DNA of 64,000 nt from Bufo bufo. Lineage: Eukaryota; Chordata; Amphibia; Anura; Bufonidae. Every line of letters begins with the position of its first letter. Within the stretch, counting starts at the first letter, position 1. The notes beneath the pieces are model-generated. The model was given only the letters and a program-made list of their open reading frames with translations. It was not told the origin of the DNA and made no database searches. Of this stretch, positions 24,737 to 38,025 are shown piece after piece. The stretch is from assembly GCF_905171765.1 (NCBI RefSeq), contig NC_053393.1, positions 65,379,371-65,443,370 of the forward strand. The letters are read 5' to 3'. The translations under genes were made by a program, and so were the position numbers.

Positions 24737-25038
24737 GGGCTGTTTCACAGGAGTGGATGCCATGCGTGTCATCCGCAGCGTGAATGACACCCAAGCCCCG
24801 CACTGGACAGCAGAGACACGGAGCAGTAACATGATTGATAATGCTCTGTGCCTCTCTGATATTTTTACTACAAAATCACAGTGAGATAAAGTTGTGATTT
24901 TGTAGTAAAAAGATCACAGAGAGGCACGGAGCATTATCAATCATGTTACTGCTCCGTGTCTCTGCTGTCCAGAGCGGGGCTTGGCTGTCATTCACGCTGC
25001 GGATGACACGCACGGCATCCGCTCGTGTGAAACAGCCC
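24737..25038. mobile_element. Harbinger-like palindromic MITE
   Basis: Nearly perfect palindrome of 302 bp with ends GGGCTGTTTCACA and its complement, flanked by TAA on both sides (24734-24736, 25039-25041). The centre is at 'tttgtagtaaaa' / 'actacaaaatcaca'. The 3-bp TAA duplication and GGGC...TTTCACAC terminus fit PIF/Harbinger superfamily non-autonomous elements. Confidence 0.75.
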
Positions 25039-25835
25039 TAACAGGAATCTGTCACCAGCACTATCCTGTTGTGAGGGCAGCATAAAGGAGAGACAGACAA
25101 CTAGACTATAGCAGGTTGTTGCTGAAGTCCTCAATATTCATGAGCTGCCGGCTCCCCACACACACCAGCTGCTAATTGACAGCATTCTCCCAGTCTGCCG
25201 CAGATGAAGCCGCGTGAGTACGAGAACTCCAGGCTCGGCTTGTGCCACACCTAATAAAGTGTGATTTTATAGAAACTACTGGAAGAAATATAAAAAAGTG
25301 ACATGATAAATCTGGTAACAGACAGCCATCAGACGTCCACGGAGGCTACGAACAGAGCGGTGTCCATATACTGCCTGCATCTGAGGGGGAACATTTGTAT
25401 TCTGAAGCATGTTAGGACCGCTTTTTACCCACGCGGCCATGGGCAGATATCCCAGAGGTCGTACAATAATGCTGTTTATAGTCCACAAAGTATCCACCGC
25501 TTTCTTTGTTCTTCTATGAAATGGTTTTACTTTCACTGCAGAGACGGATGTCTCCTACCGCTGCAGCCTCAGCACGCCGCGAGGCACCAAGAGAGTGCAA
25601 GTGGACTTCTCACAACTTTAGAAAACTATTTTATTTCTGTAGATTTTGTAAGGTTTTGACTTATAGAAAAAAATGACCTGAATTGTAAGAATAAAAAATT
25701 AGCTACTTTTTGCAAACTCATTTTTTGTTTCAGGCAGGTCTAATAGTTATTATATGGACGGTGTATTGCTTTCAAGCCTTATTCCACTCTAAAATGTAAC
25801 TGATGGAACCTGCCATAATCTGAAGCCCGGGGTAA

Positions 25836-26338
25836 GGCTACGTTCACACTGGCGTTTGGTGTGGATCCGTCATGGATCTGCACAGACGGATCCGTTCAGA
25901 TAACACAACCGCATGCATCCGCTCAGAACGGATCAGTTTGTATTATCTTTAACATAGCCAAGACGGATCCGTTTGTATTATCTTTAACATAGCCAAGACG
26001 GATCTGTCTTGAACGCCATTGAAAGTCAATAGAGGACGGATCAGTTTTCTATTGTGCCAGATTGTGTCATAGAAAACGGATCCGTCCCCATTGACTTACA
26101 TTGTGGGTCAGAACGGATCCGTTTGGCTCAGTTTCATCAGACGGACACCAAAACGCTGCCAGCAGCGTTTTGGTGTCCGCCTCCAAAGCGGAATGGAGAT
26201 GAAACTGAGGCAAACTGATGCATTCTAAGCGGATCCTTTTCCATTCAGATTGCATTAGGACAAAACTGATCCGTTTTGAACCGCTTGTAAGAACATGGTT
26301 TCTCACAAACTGAAAGCCAAAACGCCAGTGTGAACTGA
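25836..26338. mobile_element. Harbinger-like MITE (GGCTACGTTCACAC)
   Basis: GGCTACGTTCACACTGGCGT after TAA; right end 'acgccagtgtgaactgag'. The centre is a strong hairpin 'caccaaaacgctgcc' / 'agcagcgttttggtg'. Contains a tandem duplication at 25938-26010. Confidence 0.7.
25938..26010 (+). repeat. 35-bp tandem duplication
   Basis: 'gtttgtattatctttaac' plus 'atagccaagacggatc' occurs twice head to tail with one base difference. Confidence 0.9.
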
Positions 26339-26879
26339 GATATGGGGTGCTGTTTGATGGGGTCCACACAAGGTAGAGCTGCCATGGAAAGAAGGTTGTA
26401 AACATTGGTTATGCTGACTATGACCTCCTAGGGCTGATATATAGTAGTAAACTAAAGAAAATGCTATTTTGTTAGAGAAAGAATATTCCCGGTGACTACA
26501 GTTTCTTTCCACGGTACAGACACATCTCTACCATGTGAGGACCCCACCAAGAAGAGGAAGGAGCAGCAACCCACCCTCGACAGAAGAATAGGACTGTCAG
26601 TGAGGTTGAGATTTCTGCTCAAACCCTTCCTAGGAATTGGTCTCTTAGCATTTATTATGGATAACCTTTTATTTTTAGAAGCCAGCTAATCACGCCGGTC
26701 TTTCTTTTCAAATCCAGTTGATGAGCTGCTGTTGCTGGGTTTAGCGCCAATGTCCCTGGGGTAACCCATGTGTGTCTGTGTGCAGGGAAGATCAAGTATT
26801 ATGGGGTGCTCATTCATTTTAACAGAAACTCTTAAGCAACCAAGGTTCTTCTCATATATGTACACTAATAAGGCCTAAA

Positions 26880-27600
26880 ATTGACTCTGCCTGTCTAATA
26901 TTGTGTAGGTCCCCTTCGTGCCACCAAAATTGCTCTGACCCACTGAGACATGGACACTACAAAACCTCCATAGGTGTCTTATTGTATCTGGCTCCAAGAC
27001 TGTGGTAGATCCTTTAAGACCTGCACATTGTGAGATGGGGGACTTCATGTATCTCACAGATGTTCGATCAGATTGATATCTGGGTAATCTGGAAGTCAAA
27101 TCATTACCCTGAATTTTTTGTCAAGTCCCTCAAACCATTCCTGAACTTTTTTGGGCAGGACGGCTGAGCCACTCTCTTTTTGAAAGACACCACTGCAATG
27201 AAGTGGGGTACTTGGTTTGTATGATGTTTAGGTAGGTGGTATTCGTCACATCCACATGAATGCCAGGACCCAACATTTCCCAGCAGAACATTACCCAGAG
27301 CATCACACTGTCTAAAGACTTCCCTTCTTTCCCATGGAGCATCCGAATGGTCTTTTTTCTCCAAGTAAGCAATGCACATGTACCCATTAATTAATGAGCT
27401 TTGGGTGCCCATGACCCTTGGACCATTTTTTGTAGGGACTAGCCTCTACACACCGGGAACACTCCACAAGAACTCCCATGTTCTGACCCAGTCCATCACA
27501 ATTTGGCCCTTGTCAGAGTCGCTCCGTTCCTTACTCTTGCCCATTCTTTCTGCTTCCAAGACATCAACTTCAAGAACCGAATGTTCACTTGATGCCTAAT
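26880..27600 (-). pseudogene. Tc1-like DDE transposase remnant
   Basis: Minus-strand translation in shifting frames gives SVMLWVMFCWEMLGPG followed by IHVDVTNTTYLN, then EWFEGLDKKF, PDYPDINLIEHL, and a C-terminal block with VRAILVARRGPTQY. These are the order and motifs of Tc1/mariner DDE transposases (the PDLNPIEHLW box is recognisable but altered). Frameshifts and stops are frequent, the 'FQQDNAPCH' catalytic Asp region is deleted, and terminal inverted repeats were not identified. It is an old dead copy. Confidence 0.7.
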
Positions 27601-27830
27601 AAATTCCATGTCTTGAACAATGATTTTAATGTTATGGCTGGATAGATATAGAAATCATATTGGACTGATGGAGAAGATACTTTTTTTTGTTGTGGTTTAT
27701 TGCGTGTGCAGAGGAAATTTCATACTGGAAACCAAAATCAATAGCATCAAAAAGGACCTTTGCATTGTAAATTTAAGTAATAATAGACAAAAGGAAGGTC
27801 AGTGACCAGAATTGGTTCTCGGTTGCTCAC

Positions 27831-27950
27831 CTCTAGTGTAGTCAATACAATCTTCTCCACTGAGGAAAAATAAGCTTCCCACAAAAACTGTGTCTGCTGT
27901 CTAAGTGCGAGGATCCTATCCTGATGGATAGACCTGATTGTAGAAGGAAT
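27831..27950 (-). CDS. ext1: ext1 exon 4 (end of GT47 domain and linker)
   Basis: The exon is 120 bp (40 codons, phase 0-0), with acceptor ...tgtcttacag and donor gtgagcaacc. The peptide begins [20 protein letters not shown], includes [14 protein letters not shown] and ends VLTTLE, corresponding to human residues about 389-428. The one visible substitution against the remembered human protein is Arg for Lys in HQDR. It forms the helical end of the exostosin domain and the start of the inter-domain region. Confidence 0.97.
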
Positions 27951-30195
27951 CTGTAAGACAAGGACACAACAATCAGCAAATCCACCAAAACACTGAAACC
28001 TGATAAAATTAATACACTGCTGGGGAACCTGACGCCGGCTCTCAAGTGCCTCAAGGCACAATATAGAATATACTAAGAGCAAGCGAAAGCGAAGAGGGCG
28101 AAAAAAATAAAAATAAAATAAAAGTGTGGCTTACAAGTAAATTGCCCCTGAATACAAAACTTTATTGAACCAAAGCAATCTGTCAGCAGGGGTCACCTCC
28201 AACATGGAAGAGCTCTGCGCCCTGTTGTTGGATCATTTTCCTTGCCACAATGAAAAATGAAAAGAGCGTTCCTCCTCGGATGGATGAAATAAAGGTTACA
28301 GAGGTCACGACAAAAACACAGATTATACAGATATATCTTTTACAGGACCTCCAAACTGGTGGACATGTAGGGTGGACGGACATTTTTGTGGAGAACAAAA
28401 ATAGAGCATTTTTTTTTACCGCTTGCCTGAGAAGTAGAAACAGATGTAGCAGAGTTGAATTCGTGACCAAGCTGTTGGCAGAACAGCCTTCACAAATGCA
28501 AGGACCAACTGAGAATGCACTTCTGAAATTATCTGCAGAAATCACCGATCATTTATGAACAGAATGAGACAGATCCTCCAAAGTCCTTTAGTTTAAAGGG
28601 GTTTTCTAGGGGAAGATTTTTTTTTTTATTGGCAGAAATTCTTTAAAAAAATAAAATAAAAAAGCATTACCTCACTGATCACCCATCACCGTCATGTTCC
28701 GACGCTGCTCCAGTCTCTGCTTGTCCTGATCTCAGCTGGACACAAAGGAAATGGCATGAAATGCCGCTCAGCCAACCACTTACTAAGGCCTGTGATTGGC
28801 AAAGCAAAGCCACTTCCTGTGTTGCAGTGGGGATCAGGCAGTGGAGAGGAGCAGGGACTGGAGCAGAATCAGAACAATAGCAGCGAGCGATTGGTGAGGT
28901 GATTAGTGGTCATTTTAATTTTTCTCTTTTTTTTTTTTTTTTTAACTGTCTCTCCCACCGGGAAAAAAAACTTTAAAAGGGTGAGGCTGAAGCAAAGAAC
29001 TCATCCATGTCAGTGCAGCAATATTCTGTAATAGGGCATAAACCTAGGGGCTGTCTGCAGGAGCTTTATCACAGTGATTATGCAGTGGAAAACCACTGGT
29101 AACACATCAAGACATCATGCATTGTGCCAAATGACATGTCTGGCTCTGCTACATCTGTTTACAGAAAGCACAACTGCAGTCACGTACAGTTTCTGGCACC
29201 AAACTCCAGTAAGATTAGACGACTCCCGGCGCAGTATCATGGATGCCAAGTTATGGTTTGTACTTGTGCAGTTTATCGGGGGCAGCAAGATGCGCTATAT
29301 TCAAGGTTCTGGCCATTTCCTGACAGAGATTATTCAAAGGGGGTTGTCCAGGATTACATAAACCGCACCACACTTGTTTATGGGCCGTGCCTGGTACTGC
29401 GGTTCAGGTCCAGAGACTGAGCTGCAATACCACACACAACCTGTAGACACAAGGGGCACTATTTTAGGAAGAAAACAGTCAAGATTATCTAATCCTAGAA
29501 ATCCCCTGTTCATCCCCTGCCTGGACCTGGGTTTAAGGCTCTCGTTATGGAGGACGTACATCAAATTAACAAATGTTCCAGTTTACAGCATAGCAACCTA
29601 CAAAACATGCAACGAAACACTCGTACGTAAACCCGCCAGCCGCCCGTCATAATCCTGTGAGGAGATGAAGAAATTCTGCAACACGCGCTACAAATATTAC
29701 ATAGATAGCGCGAAACAGCTGCTCATTAACTAAATACCGGGCAGCCATCCTAATGTGGCATACATTTAAAGGCTACTTAAACCCAATTTAATACTTAGCC
29801 ACCAAAACCCACCCCGGGCATAGTCTGTTCACAACTCTCTGCCAAAAATACTGTAAAATAAATGATTGTTCAACTGTTCAATGCAAATCCAGATTCCAAA
29901 TAGTGAAAAATCACAGCAAGGATCTATGGGCTCCGAGGCTGGATGTAAAAAACCAAACACAAAAACAGCAGCTCGAGGAGTAGTGCACCCGGGACCCCAC
30001 ACACCTGCCTCCTTCTATACTGCAACAAATATCCCCCCCCGGCAGGTAAGTCCCAAATGCCACTGTCCCGATGACCCAGGACATCACACAGTTGCCCCAC
30101 CACTTCCTGTTACTATTAACAAGCTCCGATATGGTACTCCACTACCAGCACCATCAATGGAAACAATTCAAGGATATCCCTAACCAAACATGATA

Positions 30196-30546
30196 AGGAG
30201 TTTAATACTGATGGCCTAACCTCAGGATAGGTCATCAATATATGATCGGCGGAGGTCTGACTACCGACGCTTCCGCCAATCGGGAGTTTGAAGAGGCCGT
30301 GGTGCTCACAGCGCCGTGCTTGTATAGTGGATGTGCTTGGTATTGCAGACTTGAAAGATTCGGAGCTGCACTCAGGCCATGTGACTGATGAACGTGATTT
30401 CACTGGCCTAGGAAGAGGCTGCACTGCTGAGACCTCGTCAAACAGCTGATCAGCGGGGGTGTTGGGAATCGGACCACATAATCAAATATTGATGACCTAT
30501 CCTGAGGGTAGGTCATCAATATTGAACTCCAGGAAAATCCCTCTAA
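30196..30546. mobile_element. Inverted-repeat element, family A
   Basis: 'ggagtttaatactgatgg' at the left opposes 'tattgaactccaggaaaatc' at the right. Both ends carry 'aggataggtcatcaatat' or its complement. Confidence 0.65.
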
Positions 30547-30693
30547 AAATACAAAAAGAGGAAGCCGTGACAAAGTTACCCATGGGCGAGACTAAAAGCG
30601 GGGCTTACAATTATAATTTTTTTTAAGCTGTAATATATCTAAGCCCTACGAAATACCTGTTCTATAAGCTATAATGACAATTATATAGGAGAC

Positions 30694-31121
30694 ATGAAAG
30701 GGGTATTCCCATCTGAGACAAGGGGGGTGTATCGCTAGGGTATACCCCCATTGTCTGATAGGTGCGGGTCCCACTGCTGGGAGAGGGGAAAGTAGTGGCT
30801 GGAGGACCCCGGGTTTCCCCAGGTCCGGCCACCACAAAGCGCTCTCCCCATAGAAGCGAATGGGAACGCACTGCACAAGCCTAGCCACCACTCCCCTTCA
30901 CTTCTATGAGCCTGACAAAGATAGCCGAGGCAGCGCTCCGCTATTTTCGACGACCTCATAGAAATGGAGGGCAGGCGCATATGCGCAGTGCGCTCCCCAC
31001 CACTATCAGGGCTCCGTTCTCGGTGTAGGTGTGGGTCCCAGAGGTGGGACCACACCCACCAGAAAATGGGGGCATATCCTAATGATATACCCCCATTGTC
31101 TGAGATAGGAAAACTCCTTTA
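30694..31121. mobile_element. Inverted-repeat element with 'tacccccattgtctgag' ends
   Basis: 'aggggtattcccatctgag' opposes 'ctgagataggaaaactcctt'; 'gtgcgggtcccactgctggg' opposes 'gtgggtcccagaggtgggac'. Confidence 0.65.
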
Positions 31122-32904
31122 ACCCAATAAAAGTGGACGATAGGTAAGATTAGGAGGGCATTCACTAGTACTGGGACCCATACATTTGTAACTACCCTGA
31201 TCTTTAGTTACATCAGATCATATACTACAGTCATATCCAGAGCTGTATTCATAATTCTGTTTTTTTGACTTCACATTCTCCGTACATGCTATGCTGAGTT
31301 GCCTTCAGGACATAACGCAGCGCTATGTAGATAAGATACGGCTCCCAGAATGCAGCGAGAATGGGAGGAACCAAGTTGCTGGAGTACCAGCCAGTGTAAA
31401 CTTAAAGGCAGCTCTAGATGTGAATAGAGTATAAGGCATCATGCTAAAGAGGTTGTCCAGGATTAGAAAAACATAGCTCCCCCCCCCTCAAAATAATACA
31501 GCTGTCCATGGGTAGTGTCAGTGTGTGTAGTTTATCTCCATTAAAGTGACTAGGGCTAAGCTGTAATACCAAAAACAAACTGGAGACGGGGGTGGCGCTG
31601 TTTTAGCTAATTTTGATTATTGAAGGTGAATAGGTGATAGGGTGGCTCCGACATTACATAACTTTTAGAATAGGTGGAAAATATTAAGTTTCAGTGAGGA
31701 TGGGTCCTGAGGCTACATCAGATTTGTGTAAGAACCCACTCAATAGAAGCCACCTTGACGTGGTGAGTGGGTCTATGCATTTTGAGCAAAATGTATACAA
31801 AGGACGTCGTGTACTGTTTATAAATGGGGTAGAAATTGAGGGGCAATAGATCAGTGCGTGACATGTGGATGTGTGATCCATACATTTTTCTCCACAGATT
31901 GGTTAAAAAAAAAATATATATATATATAATTATAAATATAGATTAGAAAAAAAAAATTATACAGAAATAATTAGGAATTGGTAATTGGCCGAAAAAGTAA
32001 TTAGGCAAAGCAATAATCGTATAAGAACATTACGCATAAAAAAATAATAAACTGAAGGAGAGAGAGGGGATTAGGCGCTTGTTAAGACGCCTGGTATTAC
32101 GCTGTACTAGGAAATCGCAAAACTTCCCATTTTGTCTAAAATGGGAAATGAAAATGTGTAACTACAGGGAAAAAAAATCATTTCCCAGGGCGAATATTTG
32201 GGCCGGCTGCCAGCTCCTTAAAAACACTGTTAATTATGGAACAGTAGTGGCTCAATATGGGAGCAGCTAGAGAGAAACAAAACTGTATAATTCAGGAATG
32301 CAGGGGTCAGAAATGAGAGCACCTCGAAACCCAGAGCTGCGCTCCAATTCATTTATGCTGGGCGGGGAATCATTAAAAGCGTATAATTACACCTCGGGCG
32401 GCAGAACGGATTTGTTCTTATGGCCATGTCTCCCTTGTCATACAGTTCACAATAAAGCGGAGACATTCTGATTGACAACTGGGTAGGAGGAGGAGAAGAA
32501 GAAGACCGCTACTTCCTGGGCCGATGATGTCACCGATATACTACACAGCAACGTAGAGAGAAACAGATGTCACCCTGTCCCTGAAAAGTGAGGCAGATGA
32601 GAGCGGAGAGCTCTACCACTAAAATCAGGTAGTGACACATTCCTCATTTCTTATTTTTTAATTTTTTCTTGTTGTTTCCTGAACATAATTATCGGGGCGG
32701 CCATTTTGCCTGAGCTGTTGCTAACAGCTTTTGGAGATGTGCTCTACAGCAGCCACATGGGCTATGGAGCACAAGGTACAGGAGATGCACATCGACTTCC
32801 ATGAGAGAATATTGTGGGCATGCTCTGTGACCTTTCTGGAGATCATTCTGCATGGACAGGAGGAGGTAAGCTGTGTCCATCACCTACTGTGAATGGTGGA
32901 GCCC

Positions 32905-33015
32905 ATCGTCCCAATCCAGTCCCACCCATCGTCCCAATGCAGTCCCACCCATCGTCCCAATCCAGTCCCACCCATCGTCCCAATCCAGTCCCACCCATCG
33001 TCCCAATCCAGTCCA
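32905..33015 (+). repeat. 23-bp minisatellite, about 5 units
   Basis: CCCATCGTCCCAATCCAGTC-CCA repeated almost without change (one G variant). Because 23 is not a multiple of 3, all three frames read as proline/serine-rich open frames; these are not genes. Confidence 0.95.
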
Positions 33016-34114
33016 TCTTTTCCTATATCTAATCATCTCCATCTATTCTCACTCATATCCACCTGTTACCAATCATTGTAATCCAGCCTGTAATAATAAT
33101 AATAATGAGATGACTATTTAGTAGTAACCTCTACAGAACAAGACGTGTCTGCATATTATTAGGCTTTAGGATCTTTTTTTATATAGATAATGACCTGGAA
33201 AAGTAAAAAAAATAGCATCACCAAAAATTCCTAAAAATATATTTTTACATAAAACTGTACTATTACTAATGAAACATTCCCTTTAAAGAGGACCTTTTAC
33301 CAAAATACCAAAAACACCAGCTGGGTCCAATTCTAGGTCAAAGGTGACATCCGGCGCTGCGGGTACCCATCATATAGTGGTTCCAGCACTGCACAGCGGT
33401 TTTCATTAAACACGTAAACCACGACACCGATATGAACAGAGCCTGAAATGTTTCGATGCTGTATTCCTCATCCACAAAAAATATAAATATATTTATTTTT
33501 GTGCCAGCCCTTTCCTGCGGCACTCGGGCCTTACATCCGCCACATTTTAGTCCGATTCTCTCCGAAATACTAATTCTTTTAATTTTTTTTCCCCAAGACT
33601 TCCAATTTAGGAACTTCATCAGTAAAAGCCAGAAAGCTGTTAATGCGGTTTCTAACACTGCCGGGAAAGTGAAATGTAGAGGCAGCCAAGGAATTAACAC
33701 ATCTCCTGCTCTCATTAAAGGGAAGGTGTTAATGCACCGGCTCAGATATGTTCTCATTCCCAGGTCTGTCATGTTCCAGAGGAAGCAAAAGCCAGCGGGG
33801 ATTAGCACTAAAGGTTAGCACTCTGCAGCCTTCAGGTAGAGCAGACACCAGAGTGAAGACCGCCACATTATCACGCTCTGGGATGCGAGGTATAGGACTT
33901 ACGCAGAGTACATTTATTGTATCTACAATATCATTTAACTTTTTTTAAATGAAAGCCATTTAATATGCTCCATGTAATAAAGCGATGATTTCGGAGGTTA
34001 TCAGACCACATTTTTCTTACTTGTGATTTTCAAAGCAGGATTTCACCCATCTTGCAGGTGACTGAAATCACATCGATGAGAGCCTGACTCCTGGCACCAG
34101 CACTGATCAACTGC

Positions 34115-34826
34115 TTAAAAGGGGCTCTCCGGGAATTAAGAAAAATAATATATTTAAATATTACTTTATTATAAATATATTCCCAAATACCTTCAATTAG
34201 TTATAATGGCTTGTTTTGCCTGGGGAGCAATCAGGAGAAATAAAATGGGCGCCGTCCTATTAGTACACACAAAACCTGTCCTAATCACACAGCAGGACAA
34301 GTTACTTCACAACACTAAGCTAAAGAGCTGCATCATCCTCCTCTCTGCTCTGCTTGTCAGGGATTATGATCCTGAATACAGATGAGATATTCAGCTGAAT
34401 CTGTAGGAATGGAGGGCATGAGGAGACATGAAGTGCAGAGAGGATGGACTGTGGTCATGGAGACTGCATACAAGAGCTGCTGCTCATTATTCACACCTTT
34501 TCTGTACTTCATGTCTCCTCATGAACTCCATTCCTAGAGATTCAGCTGTAGTCAGGATCATAATCCCTGAAAAATAGAGCAGAGAGGAGGATGAGGCAGC
34601 TCTTTACCTCAATTTTGTGAAGTAACTTGTCCTGCTGTGTGAATAGGACAGGTTTTGTGTGTACTAATAGGACGGCGGCCATTTATTTTTGCCCCTGATG
34701 ATTGCTCCCCAGACAAAACGAGCCATTATAACTAATGACAGGCATTTGGGAATATATTTTTAATAAAGCAATATTTAAAGTATTTTCAGTCATTTTCTTT
34801 TCTTATTTCCTGGAGAACCCCTTTAA
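34115..34826. mobile_element. TTAA-flanked long-palindrome MITE
   Basis: 'aggggctctccgggaattaa' opposes 'ttatttcctggagaacccct'. Arms pair over 'gcaggacaagttacttcaca' / 'tgtgaagtaacttgtcctgc' and 'cattcctacagattcagctg' type sequence to near the centre. About 700 bp. Confidence 0.8.
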
Positions 34827-35085
34827 GGCCTCAAGCACAAGAACATAAGTATTTTGAGACCCACAAAATACTTATACGGCCAAGTGCATGCAACATTTTT
34901 CAGGGGCCCAACAGTAGAAATACCTATTCTTGTCCACAAAATAGAGAATAATAGGCTATGTTTTATAATTAGCAGGATGGACACAAGGATGCAGACAGCA
35001 CACAGATGACATTTTTCATGGTCCCATAGACCAAAGTTAATGGGATCCGACGAAGACCAATAATATGCTTGTGTGCATGAGACTT
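34827..35085. mobile_element. Harbinger-like MITE abutting the previous element
   Basis: GGCCTCAAGCACAAGAAC and 'ttgtgtgcatgagac'; shares the TTAA at 34823-34826 with its neighbour. Confidence 0.6.
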
Positions 35086-35412
35086 TAATGAGAGAACCAC
35101 TGCAGTACCATTCATGACCACTATCCAGAGTTGTGCTGCTCCAGAGGGCAGTGGCCTGTTCAATCACATGATCGTGGGGGAGTTGTACCCCCCCACTGAC
35201 TTATCCCAAGAATAGGTCATCAATATTACAGTTTGAGAAAACCCCTTTAAAATCCACTGGAACTGACTGGAGATTTCCTAAGTACAAGACAAACCTCCAT
35301 TGATTAGAATAGTCCACTGCTTAGAATACAGAGTCATATTACCAACAGCAAGTCTGTAAGCAGTGACAAAAGGATTTTAAAGTGAAGGTACACATTTTAT
35401 CATTTCGTTTTA

Positions 35413-35697
35413 GGCCTCATGAACACAACCGGTGTGTGTTTTGCGGTCCGCAAAACACGGAAGCCGCCCGTGTGCCTTCCGCAATTTGCGTAACGGAACA
35501 GGCGGCCCATTGTAGAAATGCCTATTCTTGTACGCATTTTTTTTTGCGGGGCTACGGAATGGAGCAACGGATGCGGACAGCACACGGAGTGCTGTCCGCA
35601 TCTTTTGCGGCCCCATTGAAACAAAACGGGTCCGCATCCGAGCCACCAAAACTGCGGCTCGGATGCGGACCAAAACAACGGCAGTGTGCATGTCGCC
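35413..35697. mobile_element. Harbinger-like MITE (GGCCTCATG)
   Basis: GGCCTCATGAACACAACC and GTGTGCATGTCGCC with TTA duplicated on both sides (35410-35412, 35698-35700). Inner pairs 'atgcggacagcac' / 'gtgctgtccgcat'. Confidence 0.75.
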
Positions 35698-35910
35698 TTA
35701 GGGTGAATATTCAAATTCATTTCTTCCTATATCTTTATAGCAGCCGGAGCTTCGAATCCTCTGTACAAACATATATTTAAAAGATAACACAACGAATTCC
35801 TGCAGCCACCACTAGAGGGAGTACAGAAGCTTACTCCTCCCTCTAGTGGTGACAGATCGAATATTTCTCCCTGCCAGTGTCAGACGTGTAACCGCTGAGC
35901 ACTTACTTAA

Positions 35911-36297
35911 ATGGGTTGTCCCACGAAAAATATTCTACATTTTTCAAACCAGCACCTGAATACTTTCGTAATTGCATGTAATTGAAAATTTTGTATAGCC
36001 ACAGTTATTCAATTAAATCTCATTTTTCTTCCCTACTCGTTGAGATGAAAGCACATGCTCAGTTCCATCCTTCAAATGTCACCAGCTGCAGTAGAAAGGA
36101 CACGCCCCATAAGAAAGTGCACGCCCCTAAGCTGCCAGCTTGAAATAAATGTAGCACAGCAATTGGAGCAATGACTGGTGAGATCTCTGTATCCATATGA
36201 GGTACAGGGCTGGTTCTAGCTTTGTTAGAAGGAGACCGTCATGACTGATATTAGATTTTTCACTTTTTACATTAATCATGGAATAATCCCTTTAAGG
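35911..36297. mobile_element. Dispersed element, family E
   Basis: Starts 'gggttgtcccacgaaaaata', contains 'ctgtatccatatgaggtaca' / 'ggttctagctttgtta', ends before TTAA at 36291. It is the reverse-oriented relative of 36463, 50440 and 55311, and a forward relative of 62488. Confidence 0.55.
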
Positions 36298-36462
36298 CTC
36301 CCTTCACACACAACTGCCCTGGTAACAAGAAATCAAGTGGAAATCTAAATTTATCTTTAGGCATAAACAGAGAAGAAGGACAAGATAAAAGAATGCATTT
36401 ACAGATTTACACAGTGTTACGTGTAGAGTCATCACAAAGTAGAGTTCAAGAGTGAAGTTCCC

Positions 36463-36850
36463 CTTTAAAGGGGTTATGCCATGATAAATGTAAAAAATGA
36501 TAATCAGACATCACATAGTCCATGACAATCTTTCTAAGAAAGCTAGAACCAGCCCTGTACCTCACATGGATCCAGAGATCTCCCCGTTCATTGCTCGGTG
36601 AGATTTATATCAAGCTGACAGCTCAAGGGGAGTGTCTTTCCCGCTGCAGCTCAGGGGGCGTGTCCATGCTCTCCCTATCACAGCTCAGGAGGCAGTCGAA
36701 GGATGAAACTGAGCATGTGCGGCCATCTCAGTGAGCAGGTCAAAGAAATGAGAGGAAAAACAAACAGCAGGTGGCGCTATGCAGATGTATTTTAGTGAAT
36801 AACTCCGTGACTATAGAATATTTTTAGTTACATGGAGTTTTTGAAGTATT
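36463..36850. mobile_element. Dispersed element, family E
   Basis: 'aggggttatgccatgataaa' then 'aagctagaaccagccctgta', 'cacatggatccagagatctc', 'gcaggtggcgctatgcag'. Shares these blocks with 50440-50820 and 55311-55690, and inverted with 35911-36297 only 170 bp away. Confidence 0.6.
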
Positions 36851-36973
36851 CAGACCCATTTAGGTATATGGGTACAGTTGAATGCATTCAATTTAATGAA
36901 TGACATCAGGATACTCCAAGAACACTTTTTACTCCTATGGAAAACCGAAATCCCGCTTGATCTTCGCCCTTAC

Positions 36974-37081
36974 CTGTAATAACAATCTCTCGTCCCCAAT
37001 AACTGCAGCTTGGTTCCAATCAATCACTTCCGAGAATGGTAACTCCCAGCCGTTACTCAGCATTACTGGAACACAGGCAGC
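36974..37081 (-). CDS. ext1: ext1 exon 3 (exostosin GT47 domain)
   Basis: The exon is 108 bp (36 codons, phase 0 at both ends), with acceptor ...tcgtccacag and donor gtaagggcga. The peptide begins [19 protein letters not shown] and ends IGDERLLLQ, matching human residues about 353-388. The only difference I notice from the human sequence as remembered is Asp for Asn in VIDWNQ. It is the distal part of the GT47 exostosin domain. It lies only 685 bp from exon 2, a short intron compared with its neighbours. Confidence 0.97.
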
Positions 37082-37904
<823 letters not shown>

Positions 37905-38025
37905 TTATTTGCATATATTTACATATGTATAAAAAGGACAAGATGGAAACTTCAAAATTTTCCAAAAATAATTATTAAAAAGCCGTATGGGCAGTAGGGG
38001 GTGTCATGACAGGGTTTAAGAGTAA

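Larger units (their letters stand above)
27951..36973 (-). other. ext1: ext1 intron 3 contents
   Basis: This 9.0-kb intron contains inverted-repeat elements at 30196-30546, 30694-31121, 34115-34826, 34827-35085, 35413-35697, 35911-36297 and 36463-36850. It also has a 23-bp minisatellite at 32905-33015, and remnants of the 14229-15393 family at about 32600-33285. 28590-28975 begins and ends with TTAA-type terminal sequence and is probably another element. 32070-32560 and 33420-34010 appear unique. 31890-32050 is A/T-rich with a TA dinucleotide run. Confidence 0.75.

Noticed and set aside
32873..33121. Proline/serine-rich open frames (HRPNPVPP type) in several frames
   Set aside because: Produced by a 23-bp tandem repeat that is open in all three frames; there is no start context or splice structure.
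33338..33808. 156-codon open frame on the minus strand
   Set aside because: No recognisable domain, an overlapping open frame on the other strand, and an intronic position without splice-site or start evidence.
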